Notes: a model not told the origin generated them from the letters alone. A stretch of 64,000 nt of DNA from Pseudoxanthomonas sp. JBR18 (GCF_028198165.1 NZ_CP116339.1:4409001-4473000); one strand, 5' to 3'. Shown: positions 18,640 through 30,900, counted from the stretch's first letter. Numbers and translations: made by a program.

Positions 18640-18713
18640 TGGCTTATCCTTGTCGATCTGATGTTGGATTCGGCGCGCCCTGTGATGCGCGCGCCTTGAA
18701 AGGTGAAGTGAGC

Positions 18714-19271
18714 ATGCGCGGACGCGATCCGGACACCGGCGAGTTCTACAGCCCCAGCCGCACCCAGCAGCGCCAGGACGCGCTGGAGGTGCGCACGCTG
18801 GCCGAGCAACTGGTGGCCCTGCCGGCCGCCCGCCTGGCCCAGCTGCCCATGAGCGAGGAACTGCTGGAGCATGTGTACGACACCCAGAAGGTGACCTCGC
18901 ATATTGCCCACAAGCGCCAGCTGCAGTTCCTGGCCAAGCAGATGCGCAAGGAAGACGACGCCACCTTGGAGGCGATCCGCGACGCGCTGGACGCCGGCGG
19001 CGACAGCGCGCGCCGCGAAACCGGTCTGATGCATCAGGCCGAGACCTGGCGCGAGCGCCTGCTGGACGAGCCCGAGGCCCTGACCGAGCTGTTGGACACC
19101 CATCCAGACGCGGATCGCCAGCGCCTGCGCCAGCTGATCCGCAACGTGGGCGAAGAGCGCAGGAAGAACAAGCCGCCAGCCGCCTACCGCACGCTGTACC
19201 GCGAGATCCGCGCCCTGCTCGACGGCGACGACGCACCCGCAGATGGGATCGAGCCGGACGAGGACGACTGA
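18714..19271 (+). CDS. darP: DarP (YjgA) ribosome maturation protein
   Basis: A 50S-assembly factor that associates with late ribosomal precursors. 185 residues, highly charged and helical. Family landmarks include [20 protein letters not shown] at the start, [20 protein letters not shown] in the middle, and [20 protein letters not shown] near the end. The ATG at 18714 is chosen for the conserved N-terminus; 25 more residues upstream would overlap the pmbA promoter side. The divergent pmbA-darP pair is a conserved gammaproteobacterial neighbourhood. Confidence 0.92.
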   Translation: MRGRDPDTGEFYSPSRTQQRQDALEVRTLAEQLVALPAARLAQLPMSEELLEHVYDTQKVTSHIAHKRQLQFLAKQMRKEDDATLEAIRDALDAGGDSARRETGLMHQAETWRERLLDEPEALTELLDTHPDADRQRLRQLIRNVGEERRKNKPPAAYRTLYREIRALLDGDDAPADGIEPDEDD

Positions 19272-19277
19272 GTCCTC

Positions 19278-19308
19278 GCGCGCATGCCGCAACGTCGGCA
19301 TCGCGCGC
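19278..19308. terminator. Hairpin between convergent darP and tldD
   Basis: GCGCGCATGCCG pairs with CGGCATCGCGCGC across a short loop, with one bulged base. There is no T-tract. It abuts the tldD stop. Confidence 0.5.
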
Positions 19309-19309
19309 C

Positions 19310-20755
19310 TCAGGCCTGCGTGCCGCCCACGGTGAGTCCGTCGATCAGCAGCGAGGGCTGGCCGACCCCGACAGGCACGCTCTGCCCGTCCTTGCCGCAC
19401 ACGCCCACGCCGGTATCCAGCGCCAGGTCGTTGCCGACCATGCGCACCTTCTGCATGGTCTCCGGCCCGTTGCCGATCAGGGTGGCGCCCTTGACCGGCG
19501 CGGTGATCTTGCCGTCCTCGATCAGGTAGGCCTCGGTCGCGGAGAACACGTACTTGCCGCTGGTGATGTCGACCTGGCCGCCGCCGAAGTTGACCGCATA
19601 CAGACCCTTCTTGACCGAGCGGATCATTTCGTCCGGCTCGTGCTGCCCGGCCAGCATGTAGGTGTTGGTCATGCGCGGCATCGGCAGGTGGGCGAAGGAT
19701 TCTCGCCGGCCGTTGCCGGTCGGCGCCATGCCCATCAGACGCGCGTTGAGGCTGTCCTGCATGTAGCCCACCAGCACGCCATCCTCGATCAGCGTGGTGC
19801 ACTGGGTCTGCTGGCCTTCGTCGTCGATGTTGAGCGAGCCACGGCGGCCCTCCAGGGTGCCGTCGTCGACGATGGTCACGCCCTTGGACGCGACCTGCTG
19901 GCCGATACGACCGGCGTAGACGCTGGTGCCCTTGCGGTTGAAGTCACCTTCCAGGCCGTGGCCGACGGCCTCGTGCAGCAGCACGCCCGGCCAGCCCGAG
20001 GCCAGCACCACCGGCATCACCCCGGCCGGCGCATCGACTGCTTCCAGGTTGACCAGCGCCTGGCGCAGCGCTTCGCGCGCGAAATGCTCCGGCTTGCCGT
20101 CGGCCAGCAGCTCGGCATAGGAGTAGCGCCCGCCGTAGCCGGCATAGCCGGATTCGCGGCGGCCGTTCTGCTCGACGATCACCTGCACGTTCAGGCGCAC
20201 CAGCGGGCGCACGTCAGAGGCCAGCACCCCGTCGCTGCGCGCCACCAGCACTGTGTCCACGCCGCCGGACAGGCTGACGCTGACCTGCTGCACGCGCGGA
20301 TCGGCCGCGCGCAGCAGCTTGTCCACCGCACGTAAGGCGGCGACCTTGGCATCGTTGTCCATCGCATCGACCGGGTCTTCGGGCGCGTACAACGAGCGGC
20401 CCTGGCCGCGCACCAGGGTGCGCGGGCTATGGCTGGCGCCGTCGCGGGCGATTGCCCGGGCCGAGCCGGCCGCGGTCAGCAGCGCACTGGCGTTGATGTC
20501 GTCCGAATACGCAAACCCGGTCTTCTCGCCGGAGATCGCGCGCACGCCCACGCCCTGCTCGATCGAGTGCGCACCGTCCTTGACGATGCCGTCCTCCACC
20601 GTCCAGCTCTCACGGCGGGTGTGCTGGAAATACAGATCGCCGAAGTCGATGCCGGGCCCCAGCAGCGCGCCGAACGTGCGGTCCAGCCCGGACTGGTCCA
20701 GGCCCGCGGGCAGCAGCAGACGGGATTCGGCAAGGGCGAGTGCGGATGTGCTCAT
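19310..20755 (-). CDS. tldD: Metalloprotease TldD
   Basis: Catalytic subunit of the TldD/TldE zinc protease, cytoplasmic. 481 residues. The zinc motif HEAVGH is in [18 protein letters not shown]. The C-terminal region ends with [19 protein letters not shown] and [18 protein letters not shown], as in the family. It is the last gene of a maf-rng-yhdP-tldD series, 44 bp after yhdP, and its TldE partner lies nearby. No ribosomally made peptide precursor is evident around it, so a proteostasis role is the default. Confidence 0.95.
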   Translation of the reverse strand: MSTSALALAESRLLLPAGLDQSGLDRTFGALLGPGIDFGDLYFQHTRRESWTVEDGIVKDGAHSIEQGVGVRAISGEKTGFAYSDDINASALLTAAGSARAIARDGASHSPRTLVRGQGRSLYAPEDPVDAMDNDAKVAALRAVDKLLRAADPRVQQVSVSLSGGVDTVLVARSDGVLASDVRPLVRLNVQVIVEQNGRRESGYAGYGGRYSYAELLADGKPEHFAREALRQALVNLEAVDAPAGVMPVVLASGWPGVLLHEAVGHGLEGDFNRKGTSVYAGRIGQQVASKGVTIVDDGTLEGRRGSLNIDDEGQQTQCTTLIEDGVLVGYMQDSLNARLMGMAPTGNGRRESFAHLPMPRMTNTYMLAGQHEPDEMIRSVKKGLYAVNFGGGQVDITSGKYVFSATEAYLIEDGKITAPVKGATLIGNGPETMQKVRMVGNDLALDTGVGVCGKDGQSVPVGVGQPSLLIDGLTVGGTQA

Positions 20756-20799
20756 GGGTTCAATGATCGGGCTGGAGAGGGGGAATGCAAGGGCGACGG

Positions 20800-23700
20800 T
20801 CAGGGCGACGAGGGGCGCGCGGTGTCTTGCGGGGTGTCGGTGGCCGGCGTGGTGGCGTCCGGGGCGGGCGTGGTCGCCGGTGCGGCGTGCTCGGTGACCT
20901 CGACGCTCGGATCCTTCCAGGGCCCGGTCACATGGTAGGTCTTGGCCCCGATCTGCCCCAGCGGCTTGCGCAGGACCGCATTGGCCGCAGCGCCCACCGC
21001 CGCCCCGACCGGGCCGCCGGCCACCGCACCAACCACGGTCAGCAGGTTGCCCGACTTGGGCAGTACATCGATGGTCTGGTCGAAGGTCTGCGCCTTCAGG
21101 TCGGTCTGCCCCCCGATGCGGATCTCGGCTGCGGGGCCTTCCATGACGGTGTTGTCGGTGCGCGCCTGTCCAGCGACGAAGGCCACGTCACCGTGCACGC
21201 GATTGAACGCGAACCCCTTGGAGAAGAAGTCGCGGAAATCCAGCATCAGCCGGCGCGGGAGCTGGGTCAGGCTGAACAGGCCGAGCACACGCCCGGCGCC
21301 CGGCTCGACCTCGAGCAGCGCGCCGTTGCGCACGTCCAGCTTGGCGCTGCCATCGAGCGCCCCCAGCGAAAACCCTGCCGGGCTCGACGGCCAGGCCAGG
21401 TCCAGGTCGATCTCGCCCTCGCCGCCGCGCAACCGCCCGGTGAAGCCCAGGCCGTCCATCAGCGCCCCTACGTCGCGACTGTCGACCTTGGCGACAAGAT
21501 GCGTGCGGGCGTTGGGGCCGTGCCCAGTCCAGTCGCCGGTGACGTCGATGGCCTGCTGGTCCGAATGCATGGTCAGGGTCTGGATCTGCAGCCCGCCTGG
21601 CACCTTGCGGGTGCGCAGCATCGCCTGCCCCAGCCGCGCCTGGCCAAAGCGCAGGTCGCCGATTTGCAGCGCCAGCGGCGGAAGCGCGGCCGGATCCAGG
21701 TCGTCCTCTTCGGACGTTGACCCATTGGCCGGCGAAGTCGGTGACGCTGCCCCGTCCGGCGGCGACGGTGTGGCCGAGACCCAGTAGAGGCGATCCAGGG
21801 TGCCCTGCACGGCTGCATCGGCATCGTCGGGGACATGCACGTTGCCCGACAACGCGCTGCCATCCAGGCGCACGTCCAGCGCATCGCGCGCCGGCGAGAC
21901 CTGGACCCGTGTGCCGGGAAACACGCCACCGATCAACAGCAACTTCTGCGCCGTGATATCGATCCCGCGCAGCGCCAGGGGCTGGCTGGACGAGGCTGCG
22001 GGGGCCGTCACCGGAGGCACCGGCGGCGCGGTGGTGGAAGCGGCACCGAGCTTGGCGACGGCGGCCCCGGCCTTGACCAGCGGATCATCGGCCGGCGCGC
22101 TGCCCGAGGCGCGTGCCACCGCGATCCAGCCCGCCGCATCCAGCGCACCGGCGGTGCCACCGGCGCTCAGGCCACTGGCCGGCACGGCCTGGGCCACGCT
22201 GCCGCGCCCCAGTTCCACGCGCACGCCTGTGGCGCCATTGCGCTCCTGCGCGCGCAAGGCGAGCAGCTTGCCGAAATTGACGTCCACCCGGCCCTGTTCG
22301 AGCGGCATCTGGATTGCGACGGTCGAAGCCAGGGCACGCCCGGCCGGCTTGTCCAACGGCGCCGGCAGCTTCAGCGCGGTTCCAACCAGATCCGACTGCG
22401 CGGTGATCTGCACCGGCGGATCGCCGCCCGCCTGCGGCGGCGTCCCGACGCCGACGTTGATCGTCCACGGCGAGCGTCCCTGGAGATAGCGCTTCATCCA
22501 TGCCAGGTCCGGTACGCGGTCGAGCAGCTCATCGCTGGTCAGCGGCGCCTGCAGGCGCGCCTCGAACACATGGTCCGGGCTCTGTGCCGCGTCCCCCGCG
22601 CGCAGGCTCAGCCGCGCGGGCGCGCCGTTGCGCAGGGCGTCGAGCTGGGGCGCATCGAAACCGCCTTCCGAATAGCTGGCCGTGCCGTTGACCCCGCTGA
22701 AGGCCAGGTCGTAGGTGCTGTCGGCCAGTTGCGCACCGGTCAACTGCACCTGGCCACTGATGTCCGGCTGCGCGCCGCCGCGCAGCGGTAGGGTCATGCC
22801 GAAATCCACGTGGGCCGGGCCCGAGGCGGTCAGGCCTTGCATCGCCGTGCCATAGGCCTTCTGCAAGGGGCTGTGGCGCAGCAGCGCCAGCAGCCTGGCG
22901 GCATCGTCACCGCCCTGGGCGTTCAGCTTGAGCACCGTTTCGTGCCAGTCCGCGATGCCGCCCTCGATCCGCGAGATCGGCACCTCGTCCAGCCGGCCCT
23001 TGCCACTGAGCGAGAACCCATTGTTGATAAAGCGAACGTGCGCATCGAGATCGGTCATGTCCGGCCAGTCTGGCTGGAACCGGATCCGTCCCTTATCGAT
23101 ATCGGCCTGTGCATCGAACAGGCCCTCGTGGTGCACGAAAGGCCAATCATCCAGATCGCCGCCGACCAGACCGGTGCCATGCCGCACCGTCCCGCCCTGC
23201 ATCGCGCGATCCAGCCACTCCAGCGCAGGCTTGGACATCAGATGGCGCACCCAGAAACCGCGCGCGGCGGGCACCGGTGTGTCGTGCACATCGGCGGACA
23301 CGTTCAGCCAGGGGCGCGTGCCGTCGTTCTGGAACCACACGTCCGCACGCGCGGTCACGCCGAAGTCCGGACCGTCCACCACCAGCGACGGCGTGCCAAC
23401 CTTCCATCCAGCGCCTTCGCGCCACGCGGCCAGGGTGCCGTGCAGCGTGGCGGGATGCACCACGCCAAAGCCCGCCGGCCAGTCGAAACGAAACGGCACG
23501 GCCGGGTCCAGCGCCAACGCCACACCCTGTGCATCACCGGTCAGCGCACCGCCCAACCCGGACAGGCCGGGCGCATGGCCCACTGGATCGAAGGACAGCC
23601 CATCGACGTGCGCCTGCACGCGCAGCGGCCCTTGCAGGTCGCCGGCCATTTCCACCTGGGACAGGCCGACCCTGGGCTTGGCCTGGCGTAGCCAGGCGCG

Positions 23701-24774
23701 CAGCGCCGGCGCGACACGGTCACTGAGCCCCACCACCCGCAGCAGCGGACCGGCTTGCAGGCGCTCGACACGCAGGGCCGACGCCGTACCGCCGGCCAGG
23801 CTCAACCCGCTCACACCCTCATCCGCGCCATCGCCAGTGAAGGCCAATTGCGGGATATCCAGCCGCCAGCTGCGGTCGGCCACGCGCACGCGCGCCTGCC
23901 CGTGGATCCGGGCGAACTGCGCCTGTGCCGGCGCATCGCGCGCGGCCAGCGTCACCTGACGCACATCCAGTTGCGCCTGCGCCTGCGCCAGGCGGTTGCC
24001 GCGCAGGCTGGCCCAGACCAGGACGCTGCCTTGGCCATCCACCAGCTTCAACCCGGCCAGGTCCGACAGCGCCGCCCAGTCGGCCAGCCGCAAGGCCTTC
24101 GCCTCCAGATAGGCTCGCCCGTCGCCGCTGTCCCGATCGAACCGTGCGGCGAGATGGATGGGCGCCCCGCCCGCGCGCCCCTGCAGCCGCGCGCCGGCCT
24201 CAACCTGGCGACCCTGGACGCGCAGTCGCAGGTCGATGCGTGGCAGTTGCAGGTCCCATCCCAGGGAAGGTGCGAGCACGTGCAGGCGGCCGTCGACCAC
24301 CTGCAGCTCCCCCAGCCCGTCGAGCGCATGGAACGGGTCTCCGCCCGGCTTCTGCCCCGGGAAGCCCCGGATCGTCCAGCGGCCGTCAGCGGCGCGCTCG
24401 GCCTCCAGGGCCAGGTTGCGCAGGCGCAGCTCGGTCAAGGGGCGACCGGGCAGCAGGCCCGAATACAGCGAGACCAGGACCTCGGCCTGGCCGATGTCGA
24501 TCCCCTCGCCGGCGCCGCTGGGCCCAACGTGCAGGCCGTCGAGCTGCAGCAGCGGTCCACGCCGGGTCCACTGGGTGTGCAACGACTGGAACTGGATCGG
24601 ACGCCCGGCGCGCTGGCTGAGCCAGGCCGCCACCTGGTCCGGATGGCGCTCGGCCAGGGGCAACAGCTGGCTGACCACGCCCAGGACCACGGCCACGCAC
24701 ACCAGCGCCACCGCCAGCGTGTACCAGACCACGCGGCGAAGCACGCGCAGGCGGTGATGGAACGCGACCGGCAT
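20800..24774 (-). CDS. yhdP: YhdP, AsmA-like phospholipid transport protein
   Basis: A very large (1324 residues) inner-membrane-anchored periplasmic protein. A basic N-terminus is followed by one hydrophobic segment ([20 protein letters not shown]). The rest is the repetitive beta-rich AsmA-like region, ending in a C-terminal AsmA_2-type segment ([37 protein letters not shown]). In E. coli YhdP, TamB and YdbH together move phospholipids to the outer membrane. The extreme C-terminus is Pro/Thr/Ala-rich and low-complexity. It sits between rng and tldD in the usual order, with 40-bp and 44-bp gaps. Confidence 0.95.
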   Translation of the reverse strand: MPVAFHHRLRVLRRVVWYTLAVALVCVAVVLGVVSQLLPLAERHPDQVAAWLSQRAGRPIQFQSLHTQWTRRGPLLQLDGLHVGPSGAGEGIDIGQAEVLVSLYSGLLPGRPLTELRLRNLALEAERAADGRWTIRGFPGQKPGGDPFHALDGLGELQVVDGRLHVLAPSLGWDLQLPRIDLRLRVQGRQVEAGARLQGRAGGAPIHLAARFDRDSGDGRAYLEAKALRLADWAALSDLAGLKLVDGQGSVLVWASLRGNRLAQAQAQLDVRQVTLAARDAPAQAQFARIHGQARVRVADRSWRLDIPQLAFTGDGADEGVSGLSLAGGTASALRVERLQAGPLLRVVGLSDRVAPALRAWLRQAKPRVGLSQVEMAGDLQGPLRVQAHVDGLSFDPVGHAPGLSGLGGALTGDAQGVALALDPAVPFRFDWPAGFGVVHPATLHGTLAAWREGAGWKVGTPSLVVDGPDFGVTARADVWFQNDGTRPWLNVSADVHDTPVPAARGFWVRHLMSKPALEWLDRAMQGGTVRHGTGLVGGDLDDWPFVHHEGLFDAQADIDKGRIRFQPDWPDMTDLDAHVRFINNGFSLSGKGRLDEVPISRIEGGIADWHETVLKLNAQGGDDAARLLALLRHSPLQKAYGTAMQGLTASGPAHVDFGMTLPLRGGAQPDISGQVQLTGAQLADSTYDLAFSGVNGTASYSEGGFDAPQLDALRNGAPARLSLRAGDAAQSPDHVFEARLQAPLTSDELLDRVPDLAWMKRYLQGRSPWTINVGVGTPPQAGGDPPVQITAQSDLVGTALKLPAPLDKPAGRALASTVAIQMPLEQGRVDVNFGKLLALRAQERNGATGVRVELGRGSVAQAVPASGLSAGGTAGALDAAGWIAVARASGSAPADDPLVKAGAAVAKLGAASTTAPPVPPVTAPAASSSQPLALRGIDITAQKLLLIGGVFPGTRVQVSPARDALDVRLDGSALSGNVHVPDDADAAVQGTLDRLYWVSATPSPPDGAASPTSPANGSTSEEDDLDPAALPPLALQIGDLRFGQARLGQAMLRTRKVPGGLQIQTLTMHSDQQAIDVTGDWTGHGPNARTHLVAKVDSRDVGALMDGLGFTGRLRGGEGEIDLDLAWPSSPAGFSLGALDGSAKLDVRNGALLEVEPGAGRVLGLFSLTQLPRRLMLDFRDFFSKGFAFNRVHGDVAFVAGQARTDNTVMEGPAAEIRIGGQTDLKAQTFDQTIDVLPKSGNLLTVVGAVAGGPVGAAVGAAANAVLRKPLGQIGAKTYHVTGPWKDPSVEVTEHAAPATTPAPDATTPATDTPQDTARPSSP

Positions 24775-24814
24775 TCAGCGAACCGGCGCTTGCGGCACGC
24801 TGCCGCAATGGCCT

Positions 24815-26305
24815 TCAGAGCAGGACGACATCGAACTGTTCCTGCAGGTACTGCGCATCGGCCTGGAAGCGGATCGACTTGCCGAGGAATTCCTCCAGCT
24901 CGGCCACCGCTTGGGATTCCTCGTCGGTGATGCGCGCCACGACCTTGGGGGAGGCGATCACCAGCAGGCGCGCGGCCTCGAACTGGCGCGTGGCCCGGGT
25001 GATCTCGCGGAAGATCTCGTAGGTGACCGTCTCGGTGGTCTTGATGGTGCCGCGCCCGCCGCACTCGGTGCACGGCTCGGACAGCTGGCGCTCCAAACTT
25101 TCCACGGTGCGCTTACGGGTCATCTCCACCAGACCCAACGGCGAGAAGTCATACACCGTGGTCTTGGCGTGGTCACGCGACAGGCCCTTCTCCAGCGTGC
25201 GCAGGACCTGGCGCTTGTGCTCGGCATCGGACATGTCGATGAAGTCGATGATGATGATGCCGCCCAGGTTGCGCAGGCGCAGCTGCCGGGCCACGGCCTG
25301 GGCCGCCTCCAGGTTGGTGCGGTAGACCGTTTCCTCCAGGTTGCGCTGGCCCAGGAACGATCCGGTGTTCACATCGATGGTGGTCATCGCCTCGGTCTGG
25401 TCGATGACCAGGTAGCCGCCGGACTTGAGCGGCACCTGCTTGTCCAGCGCACGGCCGATCTCGTCCTCGACCCCGTACAGGTCGAAGATCGGCCGGTCGC
25501 CGGCGTAGAGCTCCAGTTTCTCGGCCAACGGTGGCATGTACTTGGCCACAAAGGCCTGCAGCCGCTCGTAGGTCTCGCGCGAATCCACCTTGACCCGGTC
25601 CACGTCCTTGCGGATCAGGTCGCGCACCGCGCGCAGCGGCAGGCTGAGGTCTTCGTAGAGCAACGCGCGCGGCGCCATCTCGCCGACCCGGCGATTGATC
25701 ACGTTCCACACCCGCGACAGGTAGGCCACGTCCTCGGCCAGCGCCTCGGCGGTCTGCCCTTCGGCGTTGGTGCGCACGATATAGCCCATGTGGCCGTGGT
25801 TGGCCGACAGCTCGGTCACCAGCCCCTTGAGCCGCGCGCGCTCGGCCTCGTCCTCGATCCTGGCCGACACGCCGATCACCTTGGACTGCGGCAACAGCAC
25901 CAGATAGCGGGAAGGGATGGAGATCTGCGTGGTCAGGCGCGCACCCTTGGTGCCGATGGGGTCCTTGACCACTTGCACGACGACATCCTGGCCGTCGCGG
26001 ACCAGTTCCAGAATCGAGGCCGGCGCCGGCGGCGGCAGGGAGACTTCCTCACCGGCGGTGACCGCAGCGGGGGGCGCCGGGCGCACGATGTCGCTGGCAT
26101 GCAGAAATGCGGCCCGGTCGTGGCCGATTTCCACGAAGGCGGCCTGCATGCCGGGCATGACCCGCTGCACCTGCCCCTTGTAGATGTTGCCCACGATGCC
26201 GCGCCGCCAGCCGCGCTCGATGTGCAGCTCCTGCAGCATTCCATTCTCGACCACCGCCACCCGCGTCTCCCGCGGGGTGACGTTGACCAGGATTTCCTCG
26301 GACAT
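24815..26305 (-). CDS. rng: Ribonuclease G
   Basis: A single-strand-specific endoribonuclease of the RNase E/G family that matures the 16S rRNA 5' end and turns over mRNAs. 496 residues, the size of RNase G rather than RNase E (no long C-terminal scaffold). The S1 domain (GNIYKGQVQRVMPGMQAAFV) is followed by RNase H-like and DNase I-like domains, the latter with catalytic acids in TTIDVNTGSF and IIIIDFIDM. The zinc-link motif is CTECGGRG. The ATG at 26305 overlaps the maf stop by one base (TGATG); an in-frame GTG immediately before is an alternative. Confidence 0.97.
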   Translation of the reverse strand: MSEEILVNVTPRETRVAVVENGMLQELHIERGWRRGIVGNIYKGQVQRVMPGMQAAFVEIGHDRAAFLHASDIVRPAPPAAVTAGEEVSLPPPAPASILELVRDGQDVVVQVVKDPIGTKGARLTTQISIPSRYLVLLPQSKVIGVSARIEDEAERARLKGLVTELSANHGHMGYIVRTNAEGQTAEALAEDVAYLSRVWNVINRRVGEMAPRALLYEDLSLPLRAVRDLIRKDVDRVKVDSRETYERLQAFVAKYMPPLAEKLELYAGDRPIFDLYGVEDEIGRALDKQVPLKSGGYLVIDQTEAMTTIDVNTGSFLGQRNLEETVYRTNLEAAQAVARQLRLRNLGGIIIIDFIDMSDAEHKRQVLRTLEKGLSRDHAKTTVYDFSPLGLVEMTRKRTVESLERQLSEPCTECGGRGTIKTTETVTYEIFREITRATRQFEAARLLVIASPKVVARITDEESQAVAELEEFLGKSIRFQADAQYLQEQFDVVLL

Positions 26306-26871
26306 CACTTCACTCCGAATTGCGTGAGCAGGCGCGCCACGTCGTGCAGCGGCAAGCCCATTACACCGGAATAGCTTCCGGAAAGGTGGGTGATGAAGGC
26401 CTCGCCGCGGCCCTGGATCGCATAGGCGCCGGCCTTGCCCATCGACTCGCCGGTGACTACGTATTCGGCGATCGCCCGCGGGGTCAGTTCGGCAAAGGTC
26501 ACTTCCGACACATTCAGCACTTGGGCCTGGCGCGCACTGGAGACCAGGGCGACCGCGCTGGCCACGCGATGGGTGCGCCCGGACAGACGCGCCAGCATCG
26601 CACCGGCATCGTCGGCATCGACCGGCTTGCCAAATACCACGTCGTCCAGGATCACCTCGGTATCGGCGCCGAGCACGACCGCATCCTGCCGGCCGTCGAG
26701 CTGGGACAGGCCAGCCTGGGCCTTCTCTCGCGCCACCCGCTGCACGTAGTCCAAGGCCGCTTCGCCCGGCCCACGCTGTTCAGGTACATCGAGGGTCAGC
26801 AGCTCGAATGCCACGCCCAGACGGGCCAGCAGTTCGGCACGCCTGGGGGATCGGGATGCGAGGAACACCAT
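26305..26871 (-). CDS. maf: Maf/YhdE nucleoside triphosphate pyrophosphatase
   Basis: Hydrolyses non-canonical or modified nucleotides (dTTP/UTP type in YhdE) and affects septum formation when overproduced. 188 residues: the N-terminal substrate loop is [19 protein letters not shown], followed by [10 protein letters not shown] and the [18 protein letters not shown] motif. The MVFLASRSP start at 26871 fits the family; a long upstream extension in frame is not Maf-like. It heads the maf-rng-yhdP-tldD cluster and is coupled to rng. The mreBCD genes that often precede are absent; a divergent SIMPL gene is there instead. Confidence 0.94.
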   Translation of the reverse strand: MVFLASRSPRRAELLARLGVAFELLTLDVPEQRGPGEAALDYVQRVAREKAQAGLSQLDGRQDAVVLGADTEVILDDVVFGKPVDADDAGAMLARLSGRTHRVASAVALVSSARQAQVLNVSEVTFAELTPRAIAEYVVTGESMGKAGAYAIQGRGEAFITHLSGSYSGVMGLPLHDVARLLTQFGVK

Positions 26872-27007
26872 GGCCGACAGGATAACCCGGCGCAGCTGAC
26901 TGAACGGGCGCCAGCGACCCGCGCAAGGCGCCAACCCCACCCGCCCGGACAGTGCGTTCATCGCCTGGGCAATACCTTCTTCATCACGCACCACGACAGG
27001 ACTCACC

Positions 27008-27742
27008 ATGCACACCACGCTACGCCCGCTGCTGCTCGCCCTCACGCTCGCCCTGGGAGGTACCGCCATGACAGCGTCCGCACAGACCGCCAGCCCGTCC
27101 GGCTACACACTGCCCGCTGACGGCACCCTGCTGTCGATCTCTTCACAGGCCGAGGCCAGCCGCGCACCGGACATCGCCACGATCTCCGCCGGCGTCGTCA
27201 CCCAGGCGGCCGACGGCAACACCGCCATGCGTGACAACGCGCGTCAGATGACCCAGGTCATGGCGGCGATCAAGCAGGCCGGCATTGCCGACAAGGACAT
27301 CCAGACCAGCGGCGTGATGCTCAACCCTCAGTACGACTACCGCGACAATCAGGCGCCGAAGATCACCGGCTACCAGGCCACCAATACCGTCAGCCTGAAG
27401 GTCCGCAAGATCGCCGACCTGGGCCAGGTGCTCGATGCGTTGGCCGCCCACGGCGCCAACCAGATCAACGGTCCGACCTTCGAGATCGACGATCCCGACC
27501 CCGTCTACGACCAGGCGCGCCTGGCGGCCCTGAAGCAGGCCCAGGCACGCGCCGAGACCTACGCCCGCGGGCTGGGCCTGAAGGTGCGGCGCGTGGTCAG
27601 CCTCTCGGAAGGCAGCACCGGCGGCGGCCCGCGCCCGATGATGATGATGGCCCGGGCCAAGGAGGCCGACAGCACCCCGGTCTCCCCAGGCGAAACCACG
27701 CTGAGCGTCAGCATCGAGGCGGTGTTCGAACTGGGACGTTAG
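27008..27742 (+). CDS. SIMPL-domain (DUF541) secreted protein
   Basis: A periplasmic protein of 244 residues with a Sec signal peptide (hydrophobic [11 protein letters not shown], cleavage near ASA-Q). The SIMPL/DUF541 domain follows ([50 protein letters not shown]). Related proteins include the BP26/YggE group, often linked to oxidative-stress protection; the biochemical role is unclear. Its last 109 bp recur at 34677-34785, so the 3' end is involved in a duplication or insertion event. AGGA precedes the ATG. It is divergent from maf. Confidence 0.9.
   Translation: MHTTLRPLLLALTLALGGTAMTASAQTASPSGYTLPADGTLLSISSQAEASRAPDIATISAGVVTQAADGNTAMRDNARQMTQVMAAIKQAGIADKDIQTSGVMLNPQYDYRDNQAPKITGYQATNTVSLKVRKIADLGQVLDALAAHGANQINGPTFEIDDPDPVYDQARLAALKQAQARAETYARGLGLKVRRVVSLSEGSTGGGPRPMMMMARAKEADSTPVSPGETTLSVSIEAVFELGR
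27634..27742 (+). repeat. Direct repeat copy 1 (3' end of the SIMPL gene)
   Basis: This 109-bp stretch, ending with the TAG stop, matches 34677-34785 with only three mismatches (A/C in the C-run, T/C two bases before the stop's end, and TAG versus TAA). The similarity stops abruptly at both ends. The two copies flank the receptor-sulfotransferase block in direct orientation, 6.9 kb apart. Confidence 0.92.
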
Positions 27743-27768
27743 TCCTGCAGCACTCCCCCAAGGTGAGC

Positions 27769-27796
27769 AAAGGGCCGCGGCAACGCGGCCTTTTCT
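27769..27796 (+). terminator. Intrinsic terminator after the SIMPL gene
   Basis: AAAGGGCCGCG pairs with CGCGGCCTTTT (11 bp with one G-U), loop GCAA, followed by C/T-rich sequence. Only copy 1 of the repeat has this terminator; copy 2 does not. Confidence 0.85.
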
Positions 27797-27854
27797 ATGC
27801 CTGGCGCAGGGTGGAACGGGGAAACGAATTACATGCGCAAACATGAATGAACGA

Positions 27855-27866
27855 CCTAGCGCTAGG
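27855..27866. promoter_or_regulatory. 12-bp palindrome upstream of the TonB-dependent receptor
   Basis: CCTAGCGCTAGG is a perfect inverted repeat 132 nt before the receptor start, in an unusually AT-rich stretch for this window (27835-27960). It is a candidate operator; no regulator gene is adjacent. Confidence 0.3.
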
Positions 27867-27892
27867 CAACATACACGGAAATTAATTTTTCG

Positions 27893-27920
27893 TGACTTTC
27901 ACGGGAGCGACCGCTAAATT
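27893..27920 (+). promoter_or_regulatory. Possible promoter of the TonB-dependent receptor
   Basis: TGACTT (27893-27898) and TAAATT (27915-27920) with a 16-bp spacer are the best sigma-70-like pair in the AT-rich leader. The match to consensus is modest. Confidence 0.3.
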
Positions 27921-27998
27921 TCGGTTAACCGTGTGCCAGATGATGTCAATCATGACGCACGGGACCCTTTGGTTCATTCTGTAGTCAGGAGAGAGACT

Positions 27999-30900
27999 GT
28001 GGCAGGTAACCGTACGAAACAGGCGATGCAGCGCACCGCCTTGAGCGTCGCTCTCGGCATGTGCTTCAGCACTGCCGTTTTTGCGCAATCCAATACACAG
28101 GGCGCAATTTTTGGCCAGGCTATGGCCGGCTCCACGGTTCAGATCGTCAACCCCGACACCGGGTTTTCGCGAAGCACAACGGTCAGCAACGACGGCACCT
28201 ACCGCTTCTCTGCACTTTCGACCGGCAGTTACAACGTCACGTTGCAGGACCCCAGCGGCGCCGTCGTTGCATCGCGCGAAGGCGTCTACGTCAGTATCGG
28301 TGGCGGCACCCCCGTTAATTTCACCAGCGGCAGCAACGCCACCACCCTGGACACTGTGACCGTGCGCGGGAGTGCGATCGCCAATCCAATCGATGTCTCA
28401 TCCGTGGAATCGGCCACGGTCTTGACAGCGGAACAACTTGCCAGGATCCCAGTCGCACGTGACACCACCTCGGTGGCGCTGCTCGCCCCGGGCACCGTCC
28501 GTGGGGATAACGCATTCGGCAATCTCGCTTCCTTTGGCGGCTCGTCCGTCGCTGAGAACCAGTACTACGTCAACGGCTTCAATGTCACCAACACGTTCCG
28601 CAATCTGAACTTCTCGCAGATTCCCTTCGAAGCAATCGCCGAACAGCAGGTCAAGACTGGCGGCTACGGCGCCGAATTTGGTCGCTCGACCGGTGGCGTG
28701 GTCAACATGATCACAAAGCGCGGCACGAACGAATTCCACGCGGGTGCGAACGTGTTCTGGTCACCGGACTCCCTGCGCGCTAACACCAAGAACGTCTACT
28801 ACGCCAATCCACTGACGCCTGATTCCTACGGCAAACTGCTGGAAGATAATTCAAAGGACGAGGAGGACCAGTGGGTTGGGGCGGTATGGGCCAGCGGCGC
28901 GCTGGTCAAGGACACTCTGTTTGCCTATGGCCTGGTTCAATACACCCAGAAGGACAGCCAGTCCTATGGCGATGTCGACTCCTTCACTAACAATAAGGAT
29001 TCAGTCGACAACCCGAACTGGCTGTTGAAGATGGACTGGAACATCAACGACAGCAACAAGCTGGAATTCACGGCCTTCAGCGACACCAGGAAGACCACCA
29101 GCCGCACCTATCTCAATGATCCTGGCAGCCTGGAGCGCCGCAACTTGGTGGGCACGCAGCACAGCGAGAATGGCGGCGAGAATTACATCGGCAAGTACAC
29201 TGGCTACCTGACCGACAACTTCACCCTGACGGCGCTGTATGGTCACGGCACTTTTGACCGATCCACCTACCTGCGCACGGCAACCGGCGACCTGGTGGAA
29301 TATGGCGGCGACCTCGCCGTGCCCGCCACTGGCTGCCCGATCATCGTTGATGCCCGCTCTGATGCACGCAAGGCTGCGACCGGTGTTTACGGTAGTACCT
29401 GCAACATCACCGGCGGCTCAATCGACCGCAAGGACTCCAAGGACACCCGCGATCAGTATCGTATTGACGCTGAGTGGGCACTGGGCGATCACCTGATCCG
29501 CTTCGGCTACGACCGTGACGACTACGAGTCGGTCGCGGGCCAGGCCTATGAAGGCGGCCGCGTGTGGCGTTATTCCACCAACGTGGGTCCGGATGGAGAA
29601 CTGAACACGGCTGACGACTTCGACGTTGTGCGCGAGCAGATCGTGCAGCAGGGTTCAACCGTCAAGCTCAAGCAATGGGCCTTCTACGTTGAAGACAGCT
29701 GGAACATCACCGATAACTTCCTGGCTTACCTCGGTGCGCGCTGGGACACCTTCGAAAATCTGAATGGCAATGGGCAGTCTTACGTCAAGATCGACAAGCA
29801 ATTCGGTCCGCGCCTGGGCTTCTCATGGGACGTCAACGGCGATTCCAGCCTGAAGATCTACGGTAATGCAGGCCGTTACGCGCTGCCCCTGACCCCCAGT
29901 GTGGCCGTCCGTGGCGCCAGCGCGTCGTTGTTCACGCGACAGAACTTCAATTTCAACCAAGTGGACCCGGTCACCGGCGCCCCCATTGATCCGACACCGC
30001 GCAGCGGGCTTCAGTATGTCAACGGTGAATTCGGCGAACCGAAGAACCCCGCGACGATTGCAGCCAAGAACCTCGATCCAATGTACCAGGACGAGTTCAT
30101 TCTTGGCTTCGAGAAGCAGCTGACCGAGCACCAGTCGATTGGCGCCAAGGGAACCTATCGCAAGCTCAAGGCCGCGATCGACGACAACTGCGACTACACG
30201 CCGATTTATGATCGGGCCGTTGCAGACGGGTTCGATCCGGTCCTCCCGAGCTCCGGTTTTCCTTACTGCCGCATGTTCAATCCGGGCAAGAGCCCCGTGT
30301 ACGTGACCGACATCGAAGACGATGGTGTCCTTACCGAATACAAGATCGATGGCTCGCTGCTCTCGCCGGACGCCAAGCGCAGCTACAAGGCACTTGACAT
30401 GTTCTGGAATGGCTATTGGGAACGCCTGTTTGTGCAGGCTTCCTGGACTATGTCCTGGAACAAGGGCAATACCGAAGGCGGGGTCAAATCCGATATTGGC
30501 CAAGCCGACACCAGCGTGACCCAGGACTTCGACTACAAGGAGCTGATGGTCGATGCTTACGGCTATCTGCCGAATGACCGACGTCACAGCTTCAAGATCT
30601 TCGGCAACTACCAGATGACCGATGAGTGGTCAGTCGGTGCCAATCTGATTGTGCAGTCGGGTCGGCCGAAAAACTGCCTGGGCGACCTGGATCTCGATCC
30701 GGAGCCCGGCGCAGCGAATTTCAGCCCACATCCGTACGGATCGAGCTTCTTCCGTTGCGGCACGACCGAACTAGGCGCCTCGGGTCCTGTTTCCGCCGTG
30801 CCGCGCGGAACCGCCGGGCGCCTGCCCTGGACCAACACGCTCGACCTCAATGTAGCTTATGCGCCTCAGTGGGCGCCGGGACTGCAATTCAAGGTGGACG

